Source of the DNA: Diadema setosum
Taxonomy: Eukaryota > Echinodermata > Echinoidea > Diadematoida > Diadematidae
Assembly: GCA_033980235.1 (NCBI GenBank)
Contig: CM067067.1
Span: 9,198,047-9,262,046 of the forward strand
Direction: 5' to 3'
DNA: 64,000 bases
Of the stretch, positions 12,101 to 23,580 are shown piece by piece. The position numbers and the translations under genes are program-made. The notes beneath the pieces are model-generated. The model did not search any database, was not told the DNA's origin, and was given only the letters and a program-made list of their open reading frames with translations. Every line of letters begins with the position of its first letter. Position 1 is the first letter of the stretch.

Positions 12101-14820
12101 TTAATTCCTATACACATATCATATAATTTACACACAAAATTACATCCGAGCAACAAGGAAAATAGAGAGAATATAAAAACCGCTGGTACTTATTTATCAA
12201 CGTGGCTAACCCACCATTTTCAACTTTTACAGCTATTTCCTTCCCTAACATCCAGAACACGATTACAAATTCCAGACTCCTTAGCATTTTATTGTAAAGA
12301 GGACAAGAGTGTTCACGACAATGAGGAAATCTCAAAAGAAATCTCAAAACATTTAGAGTACTCATTTTTCTCCGCCGAAATGATGCTATCTATGCTACCT
12401 CATTTTCTGTTATTACCATTGTTCTTAGAATGAGCATGAGCAAAATAATAAACATAGAGATTCTGCTAGATAAGGACGAAAATGACTTACAAAGATCGGA
12501 ACGCCAAGGAGACGAAAGATTCTTTTAATATGACTGCATATTTTTGATTTTCAATTTCCACTTATCTGTAAGGGGGGAATTTTGATACACTGATATCGCT
12601 GAATTTATACCCTCACCCGGCAAAGTTAAAACAAGTAATGTACTACTATATGAAAAGCAATATAGAATATCTAATCTGAAATAATGCAATCGAAAGCAAT
12701 AAAATATATAGAGAAAAAAAAATAGGTGAAATTATCTTACGCATAAAATGAACAAAAAGCCAAACTTTTGTAGGCGACAGGAAAAAAGTGTAAAAGCAAC
12801 TGTAAAAACAACAATAGTTCAGTGAATTATGATCATACAAAAACAATTGGAAGATCATTGATTATTCAATCGAATAAAAACATACAAATGCAGGAGACTG
12901 TCATCTTAAGCTGAATAAATAACCCGAAGAAAATGTGTCAAATGTGTTGTTTTCACCGGTTTGAAATGGTTAGACTCATTCCCATACCACAGCAAACTAA
13001 AAACAAAGGAAACTTAACAAAAGCAATAGGTCATTAAGAACTGAAACAAATTACACTACAAACGGGCAAACCAAAGCTGTGACGATTTACATAATCTCAT
13101 CTGATATGTTGCTGCAAAAACTTAACCAAGTGTCATTGGAAACACTAAAAGGAGATATTAGGCCTGTACATTGAAGTTATAGATAATAATCAAAGCTCGC
13201 AGGTATGCCTGGAGTTTGGGATCGGAGTGTAGTTTGTCTGAATTCCAGAAAGAATGTACACGGTAAATGATAAATACAATGTCTTAAAACAGCTGTGAAC
13301 GGCTGACTCTTCGCTATGTGTTATCCTTGCTGGATATTTGCCGTGCTAGGAAGCATGCCTTCCTATTATGTATTTATCTGGTTAACTTATTTCCTTCTTT
13401 CCGTTGTAACATACGTTAATTTGTCTTCCTTTGTTTTGCTCTGTGATCCTACTAGCACCATATCTTTCTAGTCCTTATGACCTGGACATTAATGGATACT
13501 CTTCCCAGAACAGTCCGTTCAGTCCCTTGCAAATCCGCCGTTTTAGAGAGAGCTGCGTGACACCTCGCCGTCGCAGCGCAAAGACTTTAATGCTTCTGCC
13601 GTTGAGGGGGCAAATTCAATTAGAGACTCGTTGATGGCGGAGCAGAGCTGAGGAATAAAAATTGTGCATTGACAGGTTTTGCTATTTACACCTGCGTGAG
13701 CTTGCTCTCATGTAGGGGACTGCTCTGCTCATTTAATTTTGTTCTTTCATCTAATGCTTATTCCGCCTTGCTGCAACTGGGTCTACACTCACCTTTTTAC
13801 GTACTTGGTTTGAGGTTTGTTCGTTTGTTGTTTATTCTTACCGCGTCTTCACAGATGTATTATATCAAATTTGTTTGATGCCCCTTTTCTGTTCATTCGA
13901 GCTGATGTCACACCACGTTTCATTTCCTTCAGATATCGTTGTACATTACCTTGATTTATGAGTTCCTTGCCTTGTCTTCCTCCTCGAAAACGCATAATAG
14001 CCTTTATATACATCAACCGAGCTTTGTTTATAGTTGGTTCATTCTATAGGCATCAGCTGGTGTTTTTCTTTGTGTTTAATCACTCCTTCTTTTACCTTCT
14101 TTTATTCACCTTTCTAGCAAGTTGCACTTTTTATAATGGTAAACCTGATGAAGTGCACTTCTTAATTGTAGCTGCGATTGCAGTTATGCTTCAAGAGTGA
14201 TCGACATTTAATCAAATCAGAATATTCTTTGATTGAGCATTCAGCCATGTTCTCACTGAATACGAAACTACCAAGCGCCAAAGTGTTGTCAGCAGAGACA
14301 CCGCCTCTATTTTTACACCCTCTAAAATGACATTTCAAGTAAAGGAAAGTATGGAGCATTGCAGGATTATCTATATAAAAAAAAATTACATTAGATATTT
14401 TTGAAAACAAAGAAGTTGATAGATATGATATAATTGTGACATGTGCAATGCTTAATGTCTAGTTTGTAAACCTCTGCCAAAACTTGACTGAAACGCCTTG
14501 AAAGGAGAGTACCATCTTTTCAGATAACCCTGACAAGCCATCTAGTTCGTTGCTCAATTAGACAAGTGATTCCGTGGAATTCCTTCGAGACGCAGATGTT
14601 GATTGTTGATTGTTGATTGCGCTCAATCTAATCACAGTATCATACTCTAAGGAAAGACATTAACAATCACTATCGCTTGTGTAATTTTAGTATAAATGCG
14701 TATACTCTTTAATCAATTATATTATCACGTGATCGGACATCAAAATGTTGGACGGGAATCATTCTTCAAGCAAGTGATCCCCTCGACTCCAGTTTGAGAG
14801 CGCCAGATAGAAGACAAAAT
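9101..14820. other. AT-rich intergenic stretch, no gene seen
   Basis: Long AT-rich DNA with no protein-like open frame. Frames of up to 120 codons exist but are low complexity or lack homology, and they lie in DNA with evenly distributed A/T runs. A slightly GC-richer patch lies at about 9120-9240. The strand tends to be A- and C-rich, unlike the region after 29 kb. Confidence 0.6.
10286..10309. other. 24-bp perfect palindrome
   Basis: The sequence reads identically on both strands: the left arm TGTTCATAGACT is followed directly by its reverse complement, with no loop. A related fragment, AGTCTAGTCTATG, lies about 70 bp downstream. It could be a cruciform-prone site or a dimeric protein-binding site. 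Confidence 0.85.
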
Positions 14821-15092
14821 GCCCTTGTGACCTTGAGATGATCTCACTTGCCCTTAGAAGAGTTCGCTGACTCACACGATTGCTCATCTACCGCGTCGAT
14901 TCTGCTTTCCACCTCTTGTCCTCGTATCCTAGCAACGCCTCATCTTCCACACACTCGCCGCGTCGCCATCGCCGAGTTTCGCGTAACCGTATCTCATCGC
15001 TCGCTTCGTTATTTGTCCATTACGAGGATTGCCAGGGGGCTTGGGAAATTTGGACCGAAACATGACTACAAATTTAAGATAACAGAGAGAGA

Positions 15093-15142
<50 letters not shown>

Positions 15143-16115
15143 TAGAGAGAGATGATGATGATGATGATGATGAAAAAGAAGAAGAGGAAGAAGAATCAAA
15201 GGAGAAAGAGAAGTGCTGTGTGCATTTGTCGTAGCAGATTGAGCTTGCCCCAAGAGGAATGTGGATGAGGGAATCTGGGCATCCTTCACGATCACTTCCT
15301 CATTGCATAACGCATCTAATCTCATTCTTCCTCGTAGTCAACTTAAACGGCACGATTACCCCTAGTCTTCGGGCAAACAAAAGCGATTGTATTTACAAAG
15401 TCAACCTTTGAATCTCGGCCGCTCGTCCTTAAAGAGCTTAGAGTGTGTCAGCGATTGATGATACTGGAATCTACAAGTCGTCGGCTCAAACTAAACCAAT
15501 TGGACACACTCGGAATCATGTTAGAACCCTTAATATTAATACACATGTAACCGCTCATTTAGTTTTCTCTGTTTTCACTTTCGGTGATTTTAAACAACAC
15601 AGTTGGGACTCAACCCTCATTTTTTCTGTATTGATATTAAGTGATATTTTGCAGTAGAGAGAGAGAGAAAGGAACAATCCTCTTGAAGCAGTTAAGTAAA
15701 AATCTCTTTGCAGATGCAAAAAAAAAGAAGAAATTTGGAAGATATTTTGTTTGTCCCATCGTACATCTTTGTTTGCTGTGTCTTTAATTGTCAAAGTGTA
15801 AATTCCCCGTTCCAGAGTTCTCTCTCGTCACGCTACTCCCATTGTTCTATTTTGTCTCTGTTTTAGTCTTGTATTATGATTTTTTTTTTTTTTTGTTCCT
15901 GGCTGCTACCTTCTGCTCTCTCATTGTATTGATATCACATTTCATAGATCATTCCACCCCTTCCTGTAGAGCGCTATAGTCACTGGTCCAAGTGACCTTA
16001 CGGTTTCCATCCGATATCGAGCCCAATTAGGCGTTGCCCTATTTTTTAGGGCATCAGGGCAACAGACTTAAAGTCACGATAATATCGACGGAAGATTGTT
16101 TAATTCATCTTGATA
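14821..16115. other. CpG-containing intergenic stretch upstream of the LINE
   Basis: A perfect nuclear-receptor extended half-site TGACCTTGA (SF-1/ERR type) lies at 14828-14836. A CpG-richer block follows to about 15060, then GA and GAT tracts. At 16033-16063 two mutually exclusive stems are possible: GTTGCCCT with AGGGCAAC, or inner GCCCTA with TAGGGC. No gene is supported. Confidence 0.5.
15097..15173. repeat. (GA)n followed by (GAT)n
   Basis: About 20 GA units, a short interruption, then about 8 GAT units. Repetitive peptide frames on both strands are artefacts. Confidence 0.92.
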
Positions 16116-18290
16116 ATGGCGTATGATGGAGGATGTGAGCTGAAATTAGAGCCCGGATGGGCCGTGGGAATGCTTGCCGAGAGGACAGCATTCGCCGAGG
16201 ATATTGTCAGCTGCAAATTGATGTCTTCCCCAACTGACAGTGTGGACTGCGTTGTGGAAAATTACAACTCAGCACTCAGCAGACTCCTCAATATACATGC
16301 TCCTGCAAAGACTCGAAAGATCAGGAAACGCACGGACTGTCCTTGGTACAACTCTGACATTGCGGCGGCGAAGCGGAAACGTAGGAGACTCGAGCGCAAA
16401 TGGCTTTCCAACGGTAAAAGTGAAATTGACAGGAAATTATTGTGCGCTCAGAAGAATGTGGTAAACTCCCTGCTGAAGAAGGCCAAACGATCTTATTACG
16501 TGGGCCTCATCGAAGACTGTGGCGAAGATTCCAAACGGCTCTTCTCCGTTGCCAACCGCCTTCTCAATCGAAAGCAATCTTCACCATTACCGTCCCACAC
16601 GGACAGTTCTGCAATGGCCGAGACTTTCATCGATTACTTTCGGAATAAGGTAGAGACTATCAGTAACAGTCTCTGTCCAGACGAATCGGCGCAGGAGCCC
16701 CTCACGACAGCTTCCCTTGAAACCCTGAAGCCCACTGATCCCGACGAGGTCCAAGCTCTTCTTCGCAGATTACCTCCCAAGTCATGTTCCTTAGATCCAG
16801 TCCCCACTGTATTGATAAAAGATTGTTCATCCGTTTTCGCTCCTATTATTTCAATGATTGTGAACCTAAGTATTGATCAGTGTTACGTCCCCTCATGTTT
16901 GAAATCTGCATATATAACACCTCTTTTGAAAAAACCTTCCTTAGACCCAGATTCACTCCAAAATTACCGCCCCGTGTGTAACCTTCCATTTTTGTTTAAA
17001 ATTTTGGAAAGGATTGTTTTCTCCAGACTTACAGATTATCTCTTGGTTAATAATTTATTCGATCCTTTTCAATCCGCATATCGTCCTTACCATAGCGTAG
17101 AAACCCTTCTCCTCAATGTGCCGAACTTCATCCTACAGGAAATGGATCGTGGAAATGTCACTGCTTTGATTTTACTTGATTTGTCCTCCGCCTTCGATAC
17201 TGTTAATCATGCAATTTTGTTAAACACCCTCCAATCTCTTGGTGTAAAAGGTCAGGCATACGAATGGTTTAAATCTTACCTTTCATGCCATTCACAGGCA
17301 GTGTGTGTCAACAGCTGTAAATCAAATGCTATGCCTCTCAAATGCGGTGTTCCACAGGGCTCTGTGGGCGGGCCCACCTTGTTTTCCATCTATCTTATTA
17401 GCCTGGGACACATATTGCGCCAGCACAAAATTACTTATCACATATACGCTGATGACATTCAATTGTATTTGTCTTTCAAACCTAACCAGGCCGATGCCTT
17501 ACATGCTTTGAGTCAGCTTGAGAATGCAATGAACGATGTTTATTCATGGCTGAACTCACATTCTTTGAAATTGAATACGGATAAATCTGAGTTTTTAATG
17601 TTTGGTTCGAAGACACGATTAGGTAAACTTGACATTGATTTTATCTCCTTTTCCGGCATGTCAATTAGTGTGTCCCAAACCTGTCGCAACCTGGGTGTAA
17701 TGCTAGATTGTAATATGACTATGTCTCATCAAGTTTCTAGCATTTGTAGATCTGTAAGATACCAACTTCGTAATATCGGCTTCATTAGAAAATATTTGAA
17801 CCGCTCTTCTACCGGAAAATTAGTCCATGCCTTGATATCCTCTAGGCTCGATTTTGGAAACTCTGTCTTATTTAACTTACCACAAACTCAGCTCTCCATG
17901 CTACAGAGGCTTCAAAATGCGGCAGCACGCATCATCACACTATCCAAGAAGCACACTCACATCACCCCTATTTTGAGATCACTTCATTGGTTACCAGTCA
18001 AAGATCGCATTATTTTTAAGATTTTACTTTTGACTTTTCATTGCATTCAGGGCACTGCTCCTCAGTATAACATTGACTTACTCCATAATTACATCCCTGC
18101 TAGATCTTTACGCTCATCCAACTCCGGTTCTCTGATAATTCCAAGATTCACTACAATATGGGGCACACGTGCCTTTGGTCATGCTGCTCCCACCTTATGG
18201 AATAACTTACCTTCAGCCGTAAAAAATTGTTCTTCATCAGACTCCTTTAAAAGCAGTCTAAAAACTCACTTGTTTAAAGCCTCAATTTGA
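16116..18290 (+). CDS. LINE ORF2 fragment: reverse transcriptase, endonuclease domain missing
   Basis: The frame encodes 724 residues from the first ATG. About 25 N-terminal residues do not look LINE-like and may be read through from flanking DNA. A basic linker follows (WYNSDIAAAKRKRRRLERKW, about residues 80-105). The reverse transcriptase core then spans roughly residues 200-510: NYRP at 283-286, motif A LLDLSSAFD with catalytic Asp355, GVPQGS at 411-416, and YADD at 444-447 with both catalytic aspartates. The C-terminal part holds the region typical of CR1/L2 proteins (LHWLPV, then LWNNLP, ending in THLFKASI). In full-length elements this protein nicks target DNA and copies the element's RNA; here the endonuclease is lost by 5' truncation. 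One oddity is GSVGGP where GSVLGP is usual. It is not a host gene. Confidence 0.92.
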   Translation: MAYDGGCELKLEPGWAVGMLAERTAFAEDIVSCKLMSSPTDSVDCVVENYNSALSRLLNIHAPAKTRKIRKRTDCPWYNSDIAAAKRKRRRLERKWLSNGKSEIDRKLLCAQKNVVNSLLKKAKRSYYVGLIEDCGEDSKRLFSVANRLLNRKQSSPLPSHTDSSAMAETFIDYFRNKVETISNSLCPDESAQEPLTTASLETLKPTDPDEVQALLRRLPPKSCSLDPVPTVLIKDCSSVFAPIISMIVNLSIDQCYVPSCLKSAYITPLLKKPSLDPDSLQNYRPVCNLPFLFKILERIVFSRLTDYLLVNNLFDPFQSAYRPYHSVETLLLNVPNFILQEMDRGNVTALILLDLSSAFDTVNHAILLNTLQSLGVKGQAYEWFKSYLSCHSQAVCVNSCKSNAMPLKCGVPQGSVGGPTLFSIYLISLGHILRQHKITYHIYADDIQLYLSFKPNQADALHALSQLENAMNDVYSWLNSHSLKLNTDKSEFLMFGSKTRLGKLDIDFISFSGMSISVSQTCRNLGVMLDCNMTMSHQVSSICRSVRYQLRNIGFIRKYLNRSSTGKLVHALISSRLDFGNSVLFNLPQTQLSMLQRLQNAAARIITLSKKHTHITPILRSLHWLPVKDRIIFKILLLTFHCIQGTAPQYNIDLLHNYIPARSLRSSNSGSLIIPRFTTIWGTRAFGHAAPTLWNNLPSAVKNCSSSDSFKSSLKTHLFKASI

Positions 18291-18420
18291 TTACACATTA
18301 CATGTACTTGATATTTGTATGTCCTTTATCTCCTTCACTTTCTCTTCCTTCCGCGCCTAGAGCACTCTGCAGAGTGGATTTGGCGCTATATAAATCATAT
18401 CAATTATTATTATTATTATG
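16185..18420 (+). mobile_element. 5'-truncated CR1/L2-type LINE
   Basis: A non-LTR retrotransposon whose recognisable sequence starts in the linker after the endonuclease domain and runs through the reverse transcriptase to a normal 3' end. The 3' region holds a perfect palindrome ACTCTGCAGAGT (18364-18375), then GGCGCTATATAAAT, then a (TTA)n tail ending near 18420. This ending is typical of CR1/L2-group elements in marine invertebrates. The apurinic endonuclease domain and 5' UTR are absent, so this is a dead-on-arrival insertion. The 5' junction is estimated from where LINE-like protein similarity begins, and no target-site duplication was found. The long intact frame implies a fairly recent insertion. 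Confidence 0.88.
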
Positions 18421-20516
18421 CTAATACACGATTCAACTTATATTAAACTCTTAAAACCATGAACAATCACAGCACCAAACAATGATACCGTAAAACCCAA
18501 CATTATCTGATGTATTTAACCAGGTGTATCCGAATTGAAAATAAAGAATCTTCCATGTGTCACCTATCTCAATCATAGGCTGAAAATAACAACAACAAAA
18601 TAAACGGTAAGAAACGACAATCCGAAACCAGAGTGGAGAGGCATTGCCGTTTGTCAATCGCGATCTCGAGGAAGGAGAAGTAGATTCAGTTTTCATAATG
18701 TTTTGTCTACTACGGCGATTTGTTTATAAGGATGATCGCGATACAGTTAATTTTCCTATAGCTCGAGAAAGATGATCCTCGCGTGGTCCCGGTAGTTTTG
18801 TCTGAAACGTGTTACAAAAAGTTGAAACATGGTTAAGTCTGGTTGATGCAAATGGTATTATCAGAAAAAGGTGAAACACGTGCATACAGGGGAGAAGCGG
18901 GTCAATTAAAGCAAATGATAAACAGAGGATAAGACAAGAACAAGATACCTGTATCGTGATTGTGGATGTAGTATAGTAGTAGTAGAAGATAGTAATAGTA
19001 AGAGTAGTAATAGTAGAAGTAGTAGTGTAGAGTAGTAGAAAACAATGAGAAGAATCAGGAAAAGAAGAAGAAAAAACGTGGAGGATAAAGGCAATGCATA
19101 ATTTCGAGAAAAAAAAAAACAGACAAGGAATCCTAAGAAAGAGGTTTGTATCAGCGTCTTATTTAAAATATCACTCTTCTACGAGAGGACAGTATTGTGT
19201 CTTCACGAGAAGTTGCTCTATCATGCTTGATCTGATGCTTTTACATGATTTTCCCCCAAACTTCTTGCTTTGTTTTTGTTTTGTTTTGTTTTTTGTCATA
19301 TCTTAGTTAATTTCACTTTTGGTCGGATTATACCATTGAAGGCAGCTGCATAAGGATGTCTGAAAGTGAGAAAGAATAATGAGCGAGCGGGAGAGTAAAA
19401 CAAGTTTAGTGTGTCTATTCTAAAACTTAAGGAGATAAAAGGCATAAACCCGGAAACGATTTAAAACAAAAATGCCATACGCATTACACATACGGAAATG
19501 AGGAAATGCTTTACACGTGTTATTATCATCGTGTGTGAGCGTATTCCTCCCTCTCGCTTTGTTTGGGGTGGGATGGGGGGGGGGGGGTGTGAAAGGTAAA
19601 CGTATAGTGAGATGAGGTGGTGGTCCAATGTACATACAATATGTCCGAAACGTTGACGTTACGATGATCTTCATGTTTTCTTCGTAAATGATATGTTGCC
19701 TCTTAGAAAGGCACGTGGAGATATCAAAATGGGGGCGAGGTGGTGAGGGACTATTCCCAGCCTCCCCCCCCCCCCCCCCCTCTCCTTCCACCACCCCCTT
19801 CCTTCGGAATTCCATGGGGTGGGCCGGGAAAAAAAGTGATTAAAAGATTCAAGTATTACAAAGACGACTAAGCGATAACTTTTAAATTCATTTATTCACT
19901 CGTTTATTTATTTTTTCAATCTCCAGCAGAACATATAAGTTGTACAGAAGTGCATAAAATCACATTAGAATGTACAATAAACTAAACAAAGTATGAAATT
20001 GATACGGAAAGGAAAACATTTAATGGGCACATAAAAATGCTGAAAATGAGGGGGTGAAGGTGCACTCATCCGTACTACAAATTACCCAATCGATTAGATG
20101 CATCCATATAATGCGGGATTATAAAAATTGATTTACATGAACTTAGTAGGAATAGACACCTATCTAGCCCTAAACAAATATTCTGGACAAATCCCAACAA
20201 ACACTCTCTGTCATGAAGAAAAGAATGGAGGGAGAGGGAGAGAGCGAGAGGGGGGGGGGGCGATGATAACGTGGTGTGTGACAGTGAAAAGGCCAATGTC
20301 TATATAATGGGGATATAAGACAATGTGTATAAAATGGGTAGTCACAACTACTGAGCAAACGCTTGGTGCTCTTTAAAAGTAGATAAAAATTAGACGTTTC
20401 GGTCCTTTTGCAAGCATAAACCAGTCATTAAGGTCTAACAATTTCAGAGTACAAAATTATATATAAAGTGTTAGAGTACTGTCAATCTCCTTCGTGAATT
20501 ATATTTTGTTTCGGGT
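18421..20516. other. Intergenic stretch with simple repeats, no gene seen
   Basis: No coding region is supported. It contains an AGT-type tract and long homopolymers at 19575-19587 (G), 19764-19780 (C) and 20250-20260 (G). The Gly- and Pro-rich minus-strand frame at 19420-19815 comes from these tracts. Confidence 0.6.
18957..19038. repeat. Imperfect (AGT)n tract
   Basis: AGT units with AAG and AGA interruptions. It is more degenerate than the tract at 1156-1276. Confidence 0.85.
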
Positions 20517-20978
20517 GATGCTCGTTATTCTGAAAGTTCTTTGGTCCGAGAATGGAACAAGGTAATTCGTTCTTCCGAAACACACAAATTCCGTATGCCT
20601 GTATCAATATCTTATTGTGGTTAGTTGTTAATGTGAACATTTGTGGCGTTATTCCGAAGACTCGTTAGTCCGAAAATGAAATAAGGCTTATTAGTCCGAA
20701 GGTTCGTTGACCTGAAAATCAAATAAGGAATGTTTTTTTTTTTTTTCCGAAGGTTCGTTAATCTGAAGGGTGGGGGGGGGGGTACTAACGAACCTTATTT
20801 CGATTGCGGATTAACGAACCTTCTGAATAGGCAACCTTTTTTTAACTTCGATTAATGAACCTTTGGAATGACGAAACCTATTTAGACTATTTTCAAATGA
20901 ACGAATCTTGCAACTTTTTGAATATCGGATCTTACTTCATTTTCAAAATAACGAATCTTCGGAATAACGAACATCATC
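20517..20978. repeat. Palindromic array of CGTTATTCCGAAGG-type units
   Basis: The left half carries repeated variants of CGTTATTCCGAAGG and GTCCGAAAATGAAATAAGG. The right half carries the same units in reverse complement (AACGAACCTTATTTC, CTTCGGAATAACGAAC). The outer ends match as well: GATGCTCGTTATTCTGAA on the left pairs with TTCGGAATAACGAACATCATC on the right, with a few differences. The whole segment is therefore a large imperfect inverted repeat built from short reiterated modules, with a G run (20772-20782) near its centre. This resembles a fold-back or MITE-like element. No target-site duplication was identified. Confidence 0.8.
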
Positions 20979-22502
20979 AAAAGTTACATATCGTATCTAA
21001 AACGTATACATGATTGCATGGTGGAGAAAAGTAAGAACATGATAATTTCTACTTTTGACGAGCGATTTTTCTTTTCTTTTTATGTTTTTCACTTTCGACA
21101 AACGTATACCACAGTCTGTTATAAGATTGTGAGTTTGATTCTTGATTGATTTGAAATCGCTACACATGTTAGCTGTTCAAGTAAAAATAGAAAGAGAAAT
21201 TAAAAAAAAATGGAAGAAAAATGATCTTAAAGAGTGAATACGATTTTATGACTTTTATACCAATAATGTCATCAAGGACGCTGACGTTCATGCCGAGTCT
21301 ACGTCATAAACGTTTGATTACGTTGATAGCGGTTTCATTGTGGGTGGGAGAAAAACCGACGCGACATTTTACACAGGTCTCAATGAGGGGTACTCTGGAA
21401 TCAATAAGTCTCGGGTGAGCATCTATCCGGGCGCCGTTCTCCACTTAGTGCGTACATGCGAACGCCATCACAAGCCACAGACCAATAGCTCCATTTCACG
21501 TGCGTGTAAATGATCCATTAAATTAGTGTTCAGCGCGGAGCAAGGCAATTCTGTGAAGTGTTAAGATCATTTTCGAGAAAAAACAAAAGTCACGAAAGTA
21601 TGCGTCGTCATATGCTGATTATGCGTTCGAATTCGCGCGCCCGGGAAGGTGATGTAGAAGAACCTTGCTGTGGATGCGAGTGAATGAAAATCGCAAAGAG
21701 CAGGCTGTAAGCACCTCGTTTCCATAATACCATCACGAGTAGCACAAGCAACCATTTAGCCACCATGCGGAGTGGAGAAATTTACTCACATAAAGAACGA
21801 CCAAGCCATTTGGGGTGTCATTTTGGGGTCGGACATCGTGTCGCGGCTGTCCTCGTCTATTGGTTATATTGTTGTAGTACAGGATTACTTACGAGTCTTT
21901 GCGATCTCATAGAAGCCTTCGTGAGTATACCAGGACAAAGACCCTGAAAAAAAATAAACAGAAACAGACAACAAAACAAAACAAAAACAACGGAACTTAA
22001 CGTAACTGAAATGACCATACACTAACGAGCAATTCGGTACAAGGAAGACATCAGGGCATTGCATTTGGTGCGATATGGTACATGTCGTCATCATCTGGTA
22101 TTAGTAATATGCTTTTTAGACTCGTGAGCACTCTTCCAGCCGGGGGCAACGACATTTTCATGGCTATTCTGCCGACTTTCACTACGTCCTATTCAGGAGC
22201 ATTGACGTAAATGATACGAGCAAATGATCTAACATTACTCATGCTAAAATCATCATATATTTCTATTCAACTTTTCACCCCTCGAAAAGGAACTCCTTTT
22301 ACCCCGTTCCTATCAGAGTAAAAGTATCATGCTACGGACTGCAAAGATAAAAAATTATATAAGTGGTTATTGAGAAAGTTGCTGTCATGCGTAGATGTAG
22401 ATGTATGAGAATAACCAGCTTCCTGCGATTTTTGTTTGATATTGTATAATCTATCTCTCTCTTTCCCCGTGTCTATCTTTACTTAGTACCAATCTAATCA
22501 AG

Positions 22503-22531
22503 CACAGGCACGCACGCGCACACGCACACAA

Positions 22532-22562
<31 letters not shown>

Positions 22563-22577
22563 CACACACATACACAC
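22503..22577. repeat. (CA)n microsatellite
   Basis: Imperfect CA dinucleotide tract with CG and AA interruptions. Confidence 0.93.
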
Positions 22578-22873
22578 GAGTTCGTCCTCCAAATGATCTG
22601 GCTATGTGGACGATTACAAGAATGGACGAGTAAAAATTGATTCTATAAAATAATACCGCACAGGGAATGGCGCACTGCCACAGAGTGAAAAAAAGATTTG
22701 ACGAATGCGAAATGAATGTTTATGCCCGTGCGAGAGACTTCGAAAACACCATGTATGAGCTTTAATGGTTTGTCATTGTTATTAAAGATGGTTATATGAT
22801 AACTTGATTTACTAAATCAGCTTTAATCTACACTTTAGAGGCTTGAGGTTCATGTATGCTAATATTGCATAAA

Positions 22874-22903
22874 ACCAGGGAGGTGGGAAGAGACCTCCCT
22901 GGT
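22874..22903. other. Perfect 11-bp stem-loop
   Basis: ACCAGGGAGGT (22874-22884) and ACCTCCCTGGT (22893-22903) are exact reverse complements around an 8-base loop. Pairing does not continue outward, so a microRNA precursor is unlikely. No T run follows that would suggest a polymerase III terminator. Confidence 0.75.
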
Positions 22904-23269
22904 AAACTGTGCATACCGCATAGAAAGTTTGAATGGACCCTTATCATGCTTGCTTACAGTATAAAAGATACACACGTATCATGAAATAATCAAATTTGCA
23001 TAATGATGCCATGTAACGCCCTTTATCAATCCTGTTAAAGTGTATTAAAAGTAGATACTCCATTTTTATATGACCAAAAAAAAAAAAAAAAAAAAACACA
23101 GAAAAAGCTAGAGCGTACGCTTTCCAAACGCTGTCGCGTTAGATTAAACCGAAAAGTGAGTAATGCAAATATAGTTTCTTATAGATAGTGAGAAGCAAGA
23201 TACAGCTAGACCATTAGGTTATGGGAAGTCATATCATACTTTACTTTTTTTATCGCATCTATACTACAG

Positions 23270-23580
23270 TATCACGCTGATGCAGTTATGGAGGTCGCCG
23301 GGTATCCGTGTTTCCATGGTGACACACGTTCACTGCCCCCATCTCATAGCGCTGACAATGGTGTTTCGACAATAAAATGCGCTCTTACGCACTTTAAATC
23401 AGAAACCTCTTACAAGGGGCAGGCCGGGTCATCTGAGTGAGCCATTAGTCAAGAAAGTCTCAGTCCAAGGCACAGCGGGGGGCGATTAAGACCTATCAAC
23501 CCCATGTCCGAACTGATCTACACATAGTATCGACCGTAGGCGGCGACAACGCGAATCGATGGCGCGTTCATGTCGCGGTG
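23270..23580. promoter_or_regulatory. Candidate regulatory island with an RFX X-box
   Basis: A CpG-richer island in AT-rich DNA. It contains GTTTCCATGGTGAC (23310-23323), a good match to the RFX X-box. A SOX-like ACAATGG and a CAATAAAA homeodomain-like site follow. It lies about 4-5 kb upstream of the candidate first exon. Enhancer function is inferred only from motif density. Confidence 0.3.

Noticed and set aside
21615..21660. TTCGAA-containing segment resembling a tRNA B box on the minus strand
   Set aside because: No A box or tRNA fold around it and the B box core is imperfect.
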